From Paragordius varius (lineage: Eukaryota; Nematomorpha), in NCBI GenBank assembly GCA_964247055.1, contig OZ176054.1, forward strand, positions 3,100,001-3,164,000: 64,000 nt of DNA. The letters run 5' to 3'. Below, piece after piece: positions 10,901 through 32,698 of the stretch (positions are counted from its first letter, which is position 1; each line of letters begins with the position of its first letter). Position numbers and translations under genes: made by a program. The notes under the pieces are model-generated. The model saw nothing but the letters and a program-made list of their open reading frames with translations. It had not been told where the DNA came from and did not search any database.

Positions 10901-13900
10901 GGAAAAAACGCGCTCAGTAGCAGCGTTGGTTCCAGGTACACATAGTGCGAGTTCCACAATTTTTAAATCAAAACGATGAAATATTTCCAACCATTTCTTT
11001 TCTACTGTATATTTTTCTTTTGTCCATAATTTAAGTTTTTCATTATTAATATATCTTTTAGCTAATGTTACTTCAGAAAAAAGATCATTTTCTGAAAGAT
11101 TACTTTTTAAGAATTTTTGGGAGCAGATATAATCAAATGATTTTTGTACATCGCACCAATTAAATTCTGATTTTAATGTTATCCAATAAAAATGATCAAT
11201 TTCATTGAATTGCGTCCGGTTTTCCAAATCATCTTCAGTTTGTATAAAACAATTTTATATGGTACAGGATATCGATTTATTAAGCCTTGTTTTTCTAAAT
11301 TATTTATTATATTACGGATGGTTAATGGTATAAAATTATTTTTTAACCGTTCTTGACATTGGAATTTTATTTTACTAACTTCATTGGCTACTTCAATTGC
11401 CGAAATTTTGTCACCTTCTATAAATTTAATATTTTGAAAGAGAGAAGCTTGATTATGTAAGAATTCTAACCATATTTTTGAAAAATCACTTTCAATTTTT
11501 TAAAGTTGTAGGACATTTGTCCTGTGATAAGAAAAAGATTTTAAAGGATCATACATTTTTAAAATTCTTTCGATAGCTGGCATATAAAAGCTAACCAACG
11601 AGTTTTACAATATCCAAGCATTTTTTGATATTGAACTTCTGCATTTTCACAGAATTCTTTAAGCGTTTCAACACGTACCGTGTATATATAAAAATAGGAA
11701 TATATTTTAACAACTACATTTTCTACATCTAGGGGTAACAAATCAGCAGCTGTTTGAATAGCGTTGTGTATTATATGCGTGCACACCCAACGCCAATAAT
11801 GTTTTGATTAAGATTGTCTGTTAATTTATGAAAAATATTTTTTGTTCCCCTCCTTGCTTTTCCACCAAAGTTCGTATTGGTTTTGTCAGCGCAAATTTTG
11901 TCTTTTGAATTATTTTTTTCTAGAATATTCATTATTGAAGTAAAAATTATGTCGGAATTTTCACCGGGTAGAGAAATAAAATCTAAAATTTTGTTTTTTA
12001 ATCCGGTTTCTGGATCAAAATATCTTATTGAAGTTGAAATAATTTTGTTTCCTTGTGATTTGATGCATTAGAGTATAGCGATATGAAGTTAATTTTCAGC
12101 AAATCTTTTTGTATTTCAGAAAATGCATGTGGCGAAAGGACATTGCATACAATGGTTTCAGCCTTTGTACGGGCACATGTAAAATTTTTATTGTAAGGTA
12201 CGAATAACCTGTGAGGTACAATCCATAGATCTAAAGGAATGATTGTGATTAACGGCGTGAAAAGATAAAACGCCTTCAGCTAGTGCCAAATTCTTTTCTT
12301 CCTCTCCAAAAGCGGTTTTTGTATAAAAATCGCTTATTTTTTAAGATGATGCCGCCTTATCCAAACATTTTTTATGTTTCTGTGTTTCCATATGCTTTGT
12401 AATATCATGCTTGCCGCCATGTGCTAGGGTGAATACCCCCTCGCATATAAGACATTTAACAAATGATTCATTCTTTGTTTTTTTGATAAAAAGAATTTTC
12501 ATCAATTCATCGTTGAATTTACAACCTCTTTTTGTGCTCATATTTATAAACTTCTATTTATAATAAATAGTATAGTACCTTAATTTTCTGGAATAAACGT
12601 GTAAGGTACCGATTTGTCGTATCAATTTGTCTTTTAAGCTACCGATTTGTGGTATTAATATGGCTTTTTAATAATGTTGGCAAGTAATTAAACTAAAATA
12701 TTAGTATAATAAATTTTATATTATTTAATTTTCTGGAATAAAAGTGTAAGGTACCAATTTGTGTTATCAATTAAGTCTTTTAAGCTAACGATTTGTGGTT
12801 AACTTGGCTTTTTGATAATGATGACAGTAGAAGTAGGAAGCAAAGTGCATAATCATATGATATAAATTCTAAAAAAATAAATAATTTTAAATTAAAAATA
12901 AAAAATTTTAATTTAAAATTGATATAGATTTTAAAGATATTTAATGATAAAAAATTTAAACGGATAAAAAAAATTTATTTGTATTAAAAATTTTTTTTAT
13001 GTATAATCGTGAAAAATCGTGACATTTTAAAAACGTAGCGGGACGCGGGACAAAGTGTGAAAAAGCGGGACGTCTGGTCACCTTAGTTATATTATACCTT
13101 TGCGTCATTACTTATGAAGTTTACAAGGGAGCATAATAATATCTATTTGCTAAGCAAATATTTTCTTTTAAAGAAAAATTAATATTTTATAAACGAGATT
13201 ATTTAAATTAAACACTCCTAAATTTCCCAACGCTTGATTCATGAAGAAAATATGGAATTTACCGCGGAGATTAATTTAATAATAAACAATCATTTAATAT
13301 TATCAAATGCGATGAAATTGAGATTTCAAAAATTAAGAAATAGTAATAATTGCTTAAAGCTCGTTGAAAATCCATGGCATAAGGATACATCCAATATTAA
13401 GCAACTTGAGCATTTCCGTTTTGATCAAGTGCATAATCGTAGATTTAAAAATTGATTCCAATTTGGATGCTATATTCAAGGAGATACGTAGAGAAGAAAT
13501 ATATGTAGTGTTTCGGCAAGATGTGCCAAATAAATATGAAAATAGAAAAAAATGTGCTCAAGTAATCCTAACTGTTTTTCCCTCAACTTACACGTGTGAG
13601 ACGGCATATTCACTGAACTATATCAAGAATACGTATAGAAATCGAATAACCGATGATACGACGTTAAGATTGGCCTGTCATGAGGCGAAACCAAATTTGT
13701 GAATTCCAGAAAATTAAATAATAATATAAAATTTATTATACTAATATTTTAGTTTTATTACTTGCCAACATTATTAAAAAGCCAAATTAATACCACAAAT
13801 CGGTAGCTTAAAAGACAAATTGATACGACAAATCGGTACCTTACACGTTTATTCCAGAAAATTAAGGTACTATACTGTTTATTATAAATAGAAGTTTATA

Positions 13901-16900
13901 AATATGAGCACAAAAAGAGGTTGTAAATTCAACGATGAATTGATGAAAATTCCTTTTATCAAAAAAACAAAGAATGAATCATTTGTTAAATGTCTTATAT
14001 GCGAGCGGGAATTCACCCTAGCACATGGCGGCAAGCATGATATTACAAAGCATATGGAAACACAGAAACATAAAAAATGTTTGGATAAGGCGGCATCATC
14101 TTAAATAATAAGCGATTTTTATACAAAAACCGCTTTTGGAGAGGAAGAAAAGAATTTGGCACTAGCCGAAGGCGTTTTATCTTTTCACGCCGTTAATCAC
14201 AATCATTTTTTTAGATCTATGGATTGTACCTCACAGGTTATTCGTACCTTACATACATGTGCCCGTACAAAGGCTGAAACCATTGTATGCAATGTCCTTT
14301 CGCCACATGCATTTTCTGAAATACAAAAAGATTTGCTGATAATTAACTTCATATCGCTATACTCTAATGCATCAAATCACAAGGAAACAAAATTATTTCA
14401 ACTTCAATAAGATATTTTGATCCAGAAACCGGATTAAAAATTAAAATTTTAGATTTAATTTCCCTACCCGGTGAAAATTCCGAAATAATATTTACTTCAA
14501 TAATGCAAAAAAATAATTTAAAATACAAAATTATCGTATATTGCGCTGACAACACCAATATGAACTTTGGTGGAAAAGCAAGGAGAGGAAAAAAAAATAT
14601 TTTTCATGAATTAACAGTTAATCTTAATCAAAACATTATTGGCGTTGGGTGTGCAGCGCATATAATACACAACGCTATTCAAACAGCTGCTGATTTGTTA
14701 CCCCTAGATGTGGAAAATGTAGTAGTTAAAATATATTCCTATTTTTATATATACACGGTACGTGTTGAAACGCTTAAAGAATTCTGTGAAAATGCAGAAG
14801 TTCAATATCAAAAAATGCTTGGATATTGTAAAACTCGTTGGTTAGCTTTTATATGCCAGCTATCGAAAGAATTTTAAAAATGTATGATCCTTTAAAATCT
14901 TTTTCTTATCACAGGACAAATGTCCTACAACTTTAAAAAATTGAAAGTGATTTTTCAAAATATGGTTAGAATTCTTACATAATCAAGCTTCTCTCTTTCA
15001 AAATATTAAAATTATAGAAGGTGACAAAATTTCGGCAATTGAAGTGGCCAATGAAGTTAGTAAAATAAAATTCCAGTGTCAAGAACGGTTAAAAAATAAT
15101 TTTATACCATTAACCATCCGTAATATAATTAATAATTTAGAAAAACAAGGCTTAATAAATCGATATCCTGTACCATATAAAATTGTTTTATACAAACTGA
15201 AGATGATTTGGAAAACCGGACGCAATTCAATGAAATTGATCATTTTTATTGGATAACATTAAAATCAGAATTTAATTGGTGCGATGTACAAAAATCATTT
15301 GATTACATCTGCTCCCAAAAATTCTTAAAAAGTAATCTTTCAGAAAATGATCTTTTTTCTGAAGTAACATTAGCTAAAAGATATAGTAATAATGAAAAAC
15401 TTAAATTATGGACAAAAGAAAAATATACAGTAGAAAAGAAATGGTTGGAAATATTTCACCATTTTGATTTAAAAATTGTGGAACTCGCACTATGTTTACC
15501 TGGAACCAACGCTGCTACTGAGCGCGTTTTTTCCACAGTAAATCAGGTGTGGACATCGGAAAAATCAAATTTAAATGTTGAAACTTTAAAAGCCGTTTTA
15601 TCTGTCAAAAATAATTTGACAAATGCTTGTGAAGACTTCTACAATATTTTAAAAAATGATGACAATCTGCTAAAACGCATTCACTGAAATAAAAAATATA
15701 CCAAAGCATAAAATATTTTCTTATATTTATAAAGTTTTTGTTTTAAAAAATAAAAATTACTTAAAATATTGTATAAGTCTTCATAATAATTTGTCAAATT
15801 ATATTTGAACACATAAAATGGCTTTTAAAGTTTCAACATTTAAATTTCCGTGTCGACACTTGATTTACTGTGGAAAAACGCGTTCAATAGCAGTGGTTCC
15901 AGGTAATGTCAAAATATTATTGTATGGAATATAGTTTGTTCAAAAATGATTATTTTAAACCATTTCTATTCTAGTGTATTTTTTCTTTCCATAATTTAAG
16001 TTTTTATCAATATATTTATTTAATAATGATACTTCATAAAAAAGTGTCACTGAATGTCTTCCAAATAATCTTTTCCGTTTGTATAAAACATTTTTATTTC
16101 TTGGCTATTCATTGAGCCTTGTTTTTCTGGATGCTTTATAATATTCCGATTAGGTTATGGTATAAAATTATTTTCTAACCTTTTTTGACTTGGAATTTTG
16201 ACCTCTGTCCTGTGATAAAAAATAGGATTCTAGAATCACAATTTTATAAATATTTCAATCGCTGACAAAAGAGCTAACCAACAGTTCTACAATATCCAAG
16301 CATTTTAACATCTATATTTTCCACATCCAGGGGTAACAAATCAGTAGCTGTTTGAATAGCGTTGTATATCTGCCAATAATGTTTTAATTAACATTCTTCG
16401 CTAAATTGTTAAAAATATTTTTTGTGCTGCTTCTTGCATCACCCAGCGCACTTTGTGATGATTTCGTCTTTATTATTTTTTTCCAGAATATTACAATCAC
16501 TTCACCCTTTGTTTGTGAACATGTAAATTTATTGAATAAGGTACAAACAACCTGTAAGGTACAAATTTTTTTAGATTTATAATGTATTTGTGTTAAAAAT
16601 AAATAAATATTACAATAAATTTTTTGTATAATTTTTGGTTGTACCCCCAATGACCCCCCCCCTTCTCAGATTTGGCCCGCTTTCCTTCAAAAAATCTGGT
16701 CACCTTACATATAGGTCAAACATATTTGCCATCATAAGGTTCAAGGCCCTCGAAAAAAAATATATTTTATTTGGCCCGTCAATATTTTTTGGTGAGTAGC
16801 ACTGATATAGAATATCAAAAAATTAAAATAAAAGATAAATATCTCAAAGAAATCCAGATTAAATATTTAGTTTCAAAATTTCGATTTATAAAATGGATTT

Positions 16901-17434
16901 AGTTACTATATTTTCTATTATAAATTAATATGTAATCGATGTTAAATGAATTCCAGATATTTTTATAATTTTAGATTTTACGAATCAAATAATGATTTAT
17001 AAATCGTGACTATTAAATTTAAATTTTAAAGACAAGCTTTTAATATTGATGAATCTTTCCAAACAGGTAGAAAATAATTAATTTAAAAAGATACATAGTT
17101 GCCAATCATTTGGAAAAAAGCAAATAAAGAACTCTAACATATAATTTGGTTAAACATGATATAATTGTTAAGTGAAACCATATCGTGACGAGGTAATCAG
17201 GGAATAATCTGTTATCCATTCTGGATATTCAACAAATTTGACCGATGCACCACATCGCAATAACCATTGAGCGGCTGCAATGTTGGGCCCAACTTTTTTG
17301 GTTGTTTCAGTATCGTAAGAATTCCATATTTTATTTAGCCAAGTCCAAAATTGTCTTGCTTGAATTGTATTTTGCTGGGAAATACTGCATGCAATTTTTG
17401 GCTTTAGGAGAGAATTTAAAATCAAACTAGTCAT
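7938..17434 (-). CDS. ATP synthase factor B / subunit s-like (DMAC2-like), mitochondrial
   Basis: Two minus-strand exons, 17434-17179 and 8311-7938, join in phase to give 209 residues, close to the vertebrate protein (about 200). The family (ATP5S/DMAC2L and its paralogue DMAC2) comprises leucine-rich-repeat proteins of the mitochondrial matrix face. They are linked to ATP synthase coupling and complex I distal-arm assembly. The N-terminus has the diagnostic 'FWTWLNKIWN', 'VGPNIAAAQWLLRCGA' and 'WITDYSLI'. The C-terminal exon has LRR-like segments with conserved Cys: 'NESCVDASGFEYLNGL', 'TDECLQKI', 'ISDCYEITQEGL' and 'LQKLKLRNVP'. The start is the first Met before the basic, Ser/Gln-containing leader, which may be a mitochondrial targeting peptide. 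The donor G|GTTTCA at 17178 is non-consensus after GT. The single intron is 8.87 kb, of which 8.41 kb is a nested transposon. Confidence 0.9.
9724..13085 (-). mobile_element. hAT transposon, family B, copy 1 (left arm of palindrome)
   Basis: The termini are 13-bp perfect inverted repeats taaggtgaccaga, with an exact 8-bp target duplication gttatatt at 9716-9723 and 13086-13093. It inserted into the transposase gene of the outer hAT. It is itself rearranged. From 9724 to about 9870 it is the 3' end of the family. From 9870 to about 10730 a short, decayed piece of the coding region lies in plus orientation. From 10735 to 13085 a fuller copy lies in minus orientation, ending in the 5' terminal repeat. 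Confidence 0.9.
10739..12541 (-). pseudogene. hAT family B transposase, broken (BED finger to dimerisation domain)
   Basis: Read on the minus strand, it starts 'MSTKRGCKFNDELMKILF' and has a BED-type zinc finger ('CLIC' ... 'HDITKHMETQKH'). It ends with a 162-residue open frame at 11227-10739 holding the hAT C-terminal motif 'GTNAATERVFSTVNHVW'. The middle holds 'MLGYCKTRWLAFI', the usual hAT 'TRW' segment. The frames are interrupted several times, so this copy is inactive. It is about 96% identical at protein level to the copy in the opposite arm over the dimerisation domain (6 differences in about 160 residues by eye). Confidence 0.85.
13703..16707 (+). mobile_element. hAT family B, copy 2 (right arm of palindrome; one end missing)
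   Basis: This copy mirrors 9724-12739 in reverse order: newer coding copy first (+), then the short decayed piece (-), ending in the terminal repeat tctggtcacctta at 16695-16707. Its left end has no terminal repeat. It begins inside what is position 12739 of the other arm ('attccagaaaatt'), so about 350 bp including the 5' terminus are absent. I found no target duplication. That fits an inverted duplication, or a second insertion trimmed by deletion. Confidence 0.85.
13904..15687 (+). pseudogene. hAT family B transposase, broken, in right arm
   Basis: It begins 'MSTKRGCKFNDELMKIPF' with the BED finger intact ('FVKCLICEREF', 'KHDITKHMETQKHKKC'), continues through 'CAAHIIHNAIQTAADLLP' and 'YCKTRWLAFI', and ends with the dimerisation segment 'GTNAATERVFSTVNQVW' at 15208-15687. 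Several stops and frame changes divide it. The segment 'VGCAAHIIHNA' is the conserved hAT region after the second catalytic Asp ('VYCADNTNMNFGG'). Confidence 0.85.
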
Positions 17435-17502
17435 ATCGAAAAATATCCCAGATCCTTCCCCTTTCTTTGTTAAACCGCGTATTGAACAGATAAAAATTAA
17501 AC
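17435..17502. promoter_or_regulatory. Shared promoter between factor B (-) and CDC5L (+)
   Basis: Only 68 bp separate the start codons of two divergent genes. The 5' UTRs and core promoter elements of both must lie here or within the coding ends. I see no clear TATA box; the stretch is moderately GC-mixed ('gatccttccc', 'aaaccgcg') compared with the surroundings. Confidence 0.6.
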
Positions 17503-28380
<10,878 letters not shown>

Positions 28381-28448
28381 ATTAATATACTGTGATTCCA
28401 TATAAATGCGCTTGTTTAAATTTTGTTACATATATTTCATTTTCAATT

Positions 28449-28454
28449 AATAAA
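28449..28454 (+). promoter_or_regulatory. Likely CDC5L poly(A) signal
   Basis: AATAAA lies about 70 bp after the CDC5L stop codon, a normal spacing for a short animal 3' UTR. Confidence 0.5.
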
Positions 28455-28499
28455 ATATTTATATTTAACAGTTTATCGATTTAATATTTTCACATAATT

Positions 28500-29175
28500 A
28501 TGGTTTTTGTGAACACAAATGCCCGGTAAGGTTAAATATTTAATGTTTGGGATACAAAGTAAATGAGGTTTGCATTCATTGACATTTAACAGGCTAAGTG
28601 ATTGCTTAAAATCATTACATTCTTCCCCCATGTCCTATGAATAATAATTTTTAATAGTTATAATGAAAACTAATCATTTTCAGAGAATAGAGCGTAATAC
28701 AAGCCACAAATATTGGAATTTTCAGTATATTTAGATTTTGAAGTGGCACAATCTGTTTTGCGTTTATTTAAAACAAAATGGATCCTATTAGGAAAGTTAA
28801 AAATCTGATCTCCTTTAAGCTTACACACAAATATTAAATTCAAATAAATATTGTCTTTCTTTTTAATATGGTTTATAGTAGAATGAAGCATTAGCCTCAT
28901 CAAAAAATGTTATTTAAGATAATGTGCGCTAATATTGCAATTTATAATGTAATCATTAAAAATTGATATATCTTTCCTAAATGATTCCGAAGGCCCTAAC
29001 AGCACCATTTACATTTAATATAAATTTCTATCAAAATTTATTTATCAGGATATTTTGTGTGCAATGCACAATGTATTGGAAATAAAAATTTAAGGCTCTT
29101 TTTTAAAATCATTCTGGCTTGGTATTAGTCGCTAAATAATATGCGTTGACTATTTTAGAAAAAATATGAATTCAG
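28500..29175 (-). other. Coding-like remnant downstream of the IGFBP-domain gene
   Basis: No firm gene. On the minus strand one frame runs from about 29003 to 28670, reading 'MVLLGPSESFRKDISIFNDY', an in-frame TAA, then about 75 residues ending 'TENSNICGLYYALFSEND'. Its composition is more protein-like than the background. It may be extra exons of the IGFBP-domain gene or a decayed neighbour. I recognise no family and can place no convincing splice site across the stop. Confidence 0.3.
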
Positions 29176-29708
<533 letters not shown>

Positions 29709-30274
29709 ATCTTATAGATTAAAAAGGGTGATTGTTGTTTCAAACTTATATATGTATATTAAAATATTTTTTAATCCAAGATTAAATCAATCTTGGATTA
29801 ATGGTAATTATACCCTGTTTTTGTCGATTCGGATATTATCATTTGTTATTAGCCATTTTTACAATGCTTTTGTGCAACGAAAATGTCATGTAAGAATATC
29901 ATATATGTATATATATAAGGTGACCAGACATCCCGCTTTTTCACACTTTGTCCCGCGTCCCGCTGCGTTTTTGAAATGTCCCGCTTTTTCACGATCAAAT
30001 AAAAAAAAAATTTTTAACATTTAAATTTTTTATAAATAATTTTTTTTATCCGTTTAATTTTTTATCATTAGAGTTATCTTTAAAATCTGTATCAATTTTA
30101 AATTAAAGTTTTTTATTAAATATTTATTTTTTTCAAATTTATATCATATGATTATACACTTTGCTTCCTAATCCTACTGCCAACATTATCAAAAAGACAA
30201 ATTAATATCAAAAATCGGTAGCTTATACGTTTACTCCAGAAAATTAAGGTAATATAATATTTTTTATATTAATA

Positions 30275-30755
30275 CTAGCGTAAATCTCGTGCTGCTACGC
30301 AGCCCGAGAAAGTCCTTCGGACTTCTGGGGGGGAGGGCTATTTGAAATAAGGGACAATAAAATGATCCACATATGTGGATTATTTTGGACCATTATTTAA
30401 TAGATATGATTTTATAGGAATTTTAAAACGGAGCATTCATACTAATATATTATTTAATAGGGCGAAAAATAGATTTAAAAAATTATTTTTGTGGATTTTG
30501 TTTTTTGAAAAAAATGGCATTTTACGAAGGGAGCGGGTAAAAAGAGGGACTAAATCAAAAAAGCGAGACGACTATGTTCGGCGCAATCGAAAATAAGTAA
30601 ATTAAATGATCCAACACTTTCTCCAGAAAATTGTCTCAAAGACACGATTGAAGCTATTGTCGGGGCATTCATTAATGATTATATTTTTTCGAAGTTTGGA
30701 TTTGGATGGGTCTACCAGTTTTCCGATACCAGATCACAAAGCCAGCATTTTCCAT
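30275..30755 (-). mobile_element. Helitron-like insert with 3' hairpin and CTAG end
   Basis: On the minus strand the segment ends in CTAG (30278-30275) followed by T. A perfect hairpin GCTGC-GTA-GCAGC (30303-30291) lies 12 nt before the end, and a second hairpin AAGTCC-GAA-GGACTT just upstream. A 3' hairpin about 11 nt before CTRR with insertion before T is the Helitron signature. The 5' TC end is not defined; the hAT sequence resumes near 30755. Inside, on the plus strand, is a short protein-like frame 'DPTLSPENCLKDTIEAIVGA' (about 30610-30720). It resembles the RNase III 'D..EA..GA' signature and may be a captured exon piece. Confidence 0.5.
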
Positions 30756-30784
30756 TCTTATAAATATATAGATTACTTTAAAAT

Positions 30785-32520
30785 ATGAGTACAAAAAGAG
30801 GTTGTAAATTTAACGATGATTTAATGAAAGAATTTCCTTTTATCAAAAAAAAAAACGAAGAATGAATCATTTGTTAAATGCTTTATGTTAGGGGTTCACC
30901 CTACCATATGGCGGAAAACATGATATTACAAGGCATATGGAAACGCAGAAACATAAAAAATGTTTAGATATGGTGGTATCATCTTACAAAATGAGCGATT
31001 TTTATCGTAAAACCGCTTTTGAAGAGGAAGAAAAGAATTTGGCATTAGCCCAAGGCGTTTTATCTTTTCACGCGTTAATCACAATTATTCCTTTAGATCT
31101 ATGGATTGTACCTCGTATGTTATTCATGCCCGTACAAAGGCTGAAGCCATTGTATGCATTGTTCTTTCGCCACATGCATTTTCTGAATACAAAAAGATTT
31201 GCTGAAAATTAATTTCATATCGCCATACTCTGATGTATCAAATCAGGAAACAAAAATATTTCCCATGTATATAAAATATTTTGGTCCAGAAACCGGAGTA
31301 AAATTAAAATTTTAAATTTTATTTCTCTACCCGGTGCGAATTCCGACATAATTTTACTTCAATAAAAAAAATAATTTAAAAGACAAAATTATCGCATATT
31401 GCGCTGACAAAACCAATACGAACTTTGGTGGAAAAGCAAGGAGGGGAACAAAAAATATTTTTCATAAATTAACAGACAATCTTAATCAAAACATTATTGG
31501 CGTTGGGTGTGCAGCGCATATAATACACAACGCTATTCAAACAGCTGCTGATTTGTTACCCCTAGATGTAGAAAATGGAGTTGTTAAAATATATTCCTAT
31601 TTTTATATATACACGGTACGTGTTGAAACGCTTAAGAAATTCTGTGCAAATGCAGAAGTTCAATATTATAAAATGCTTGGATATTGTAAAACTCGTTGGT
31701 TTCTTCTGCCAGCTATCGAAGGAATTATAAAAAATGATCCTTTAAAATCCTATTTTTTCATCACAGGAAAAATGTCCTACAACTTTGTAAAAGTTTTTTG
31801 AAAGTGATTCTTCAATATGGTTAGAGTTCCTACATAATCAAGCTTCTCTCTTTCAAAATGTTATTAAATTGATAGAAAGTGACAAAACTTCGGCAATCGA
31901 AGTAGCCAATGAAGTTAGTAACCCAAAAATCCAATGTCAAGAAAGGTTATAAAATAATTTTATACCAATAACCATCCGCAATACTATAAATAATTTAGAA
32001 AAACTCGCTAAGATATCCTGTACCATCTAAAAATGTTTTATACAAACTGTAAAGATTATTGGAAGACGGACGGTGCAATTTAATGAAATTGATCATTTTC
32101 ATTGGATAACATTAAAACCAGAATTTATGCGATGTTCAAAAATCATTTCTGCATCTACCAAAAATTCTCAAAAAGTAATCTTTCAGAAAATATATTTTTT
32201 CTAAAATATCATTAGTTATAAAATATATTAATAGAAAAACTTAAATTATGGACAACAGAAAAAAATACAGTAGAAAAGAAATGGTTAGAAATATTTTATC
32301 ATTTTGAAACAAACTATGTTCCATACAATATTTTAAAAATTGTAGAATTTGCATTATCTTTACGTGGAACCAACGCTGCTACTGAGCGCGTTTTTTCCAC
32401 AGTAAATCAGATGTGGACATCGGATACCATTTTATCTGTCAAATATAATTTGACACATTCTTGTGAAGACTTCTACAATATTTTATAAAATGATGACAAT
32501 CTGCTAAAACGCATTCACTC
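30785..32520 (+). pseudogene. hAT family B transposase, broken
   Basis: It starts 'MSTKRGCKFNDDLMKEF' and runs in order through 'GVGCAAHIIHNAIQTAADLL' (31501-31560), 'MLGYCKTRW' and the C-terminal 'GTNAATERVFSTVNQMW' near 32370-32415. Frequent stops and indels interrupt it, and the first zinc-finger cysteines are lost ('KCFMLGVHP' in place of 'KCLICE'). More decayed than the copies at 10.7-15.7 kb. Confidence 0.8.
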
Positions 32521-32698
32521 AAATAAAAAATATACCAAGGAATTAATTATTTTTTATATTTATAATGTATTTGTGTTAAAAATAAATAATACAATAAATT
32601 TTTGTATAAAAATTTTTGGTTGTACACCCCACCTCATAACCCCCCCTTCTCATTGTCCCGCTTTTTCCTTCAAAAAATCTGGTCACCTTATATATATA

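Larger units (their letters stand above)
8838..13702 (+). pseudogene. hAT transposase remnant (two parts around the nested insertion)
   Basis: Part one (8838-9715) starts 'MRKKMKNIKKLRKLYQKEKF' and follows the 402-residue frame of the copy at 42993. It keeps traces of the first catalytic region ('VDSSTDFSSTPQ') and of 'WWVIF/L'. Part two (13094-13702) resumes with 'YEVYKG', then 'ENPWHKDTSNIKQLEHFRF' and 'VILTVFPSTYTCETAYS', the hAT C-terminal dimerisation segment. Stops and small indels occur throughout, and the region of the second catalytic Asp is damaged ('SICTV-CPSMIG', the DG lost). It cannot make a working protein. Confidence 0.85.
9724..16707. repeat. Large inverted repeat, ~3-kb arms, 0.96-kb spacer
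   Basis: The left arm 9724-12739 and right arm 13703-16707 are inverted copies of one another over their whole length, including the rearrangement inside each arm. The spacer 12740-13702 contains the 5' terminus of family B copy 1 and the 3' coding part of the outer hAT. A transcript of the factor B intron could fold into a hairpin of about 3 kb. Confidence 0.85.
8395..16804 (+). mobile_element. hAT transposon, GTF2IRD2/ZBED-like type, split by nested hATs
   Basis: The ends are inverted: left 'agtggtactca', right reverse complement 'agtgctactca', with a GGCCGCATGCG-like subterminal segment. The exact 8-bp target duplication atatagaa lies at 8387-8394 and 16805-16812. The element's own DNA is only 8395-9723, 13094-13702 and 16708-16804; the rest is two insertions of another hAT family. 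It sits in the factor B intron. A closely related near-whole copy is at 42438-44856, and alignment with it shows about 130 bp of the 3' UTR lost around 13702/16708. Confidence 0.9.
29916..32690 (+). mobile_element. hAT transposon, family B, copy 3, with Helitron-like insert
   Basis: The terminal repeats are the same taaggtgaccaga as in the factor B intron, with an exact 8-bp duplication tatatata at 29908-29915 and 32691-32698. The AT microsatellite-like target lowers the weight of that match. Subterminal DNA has repeated 'tcccgctttttca' words, likely transposase-binding repeats. It lies in normal order (5' UTR, BED finger, core, dimerisation segment, 3' end), so it shows the unrearranged structure of the family. 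About 480 bp at 30275-30755 are foreign. Confidence 0.9.
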
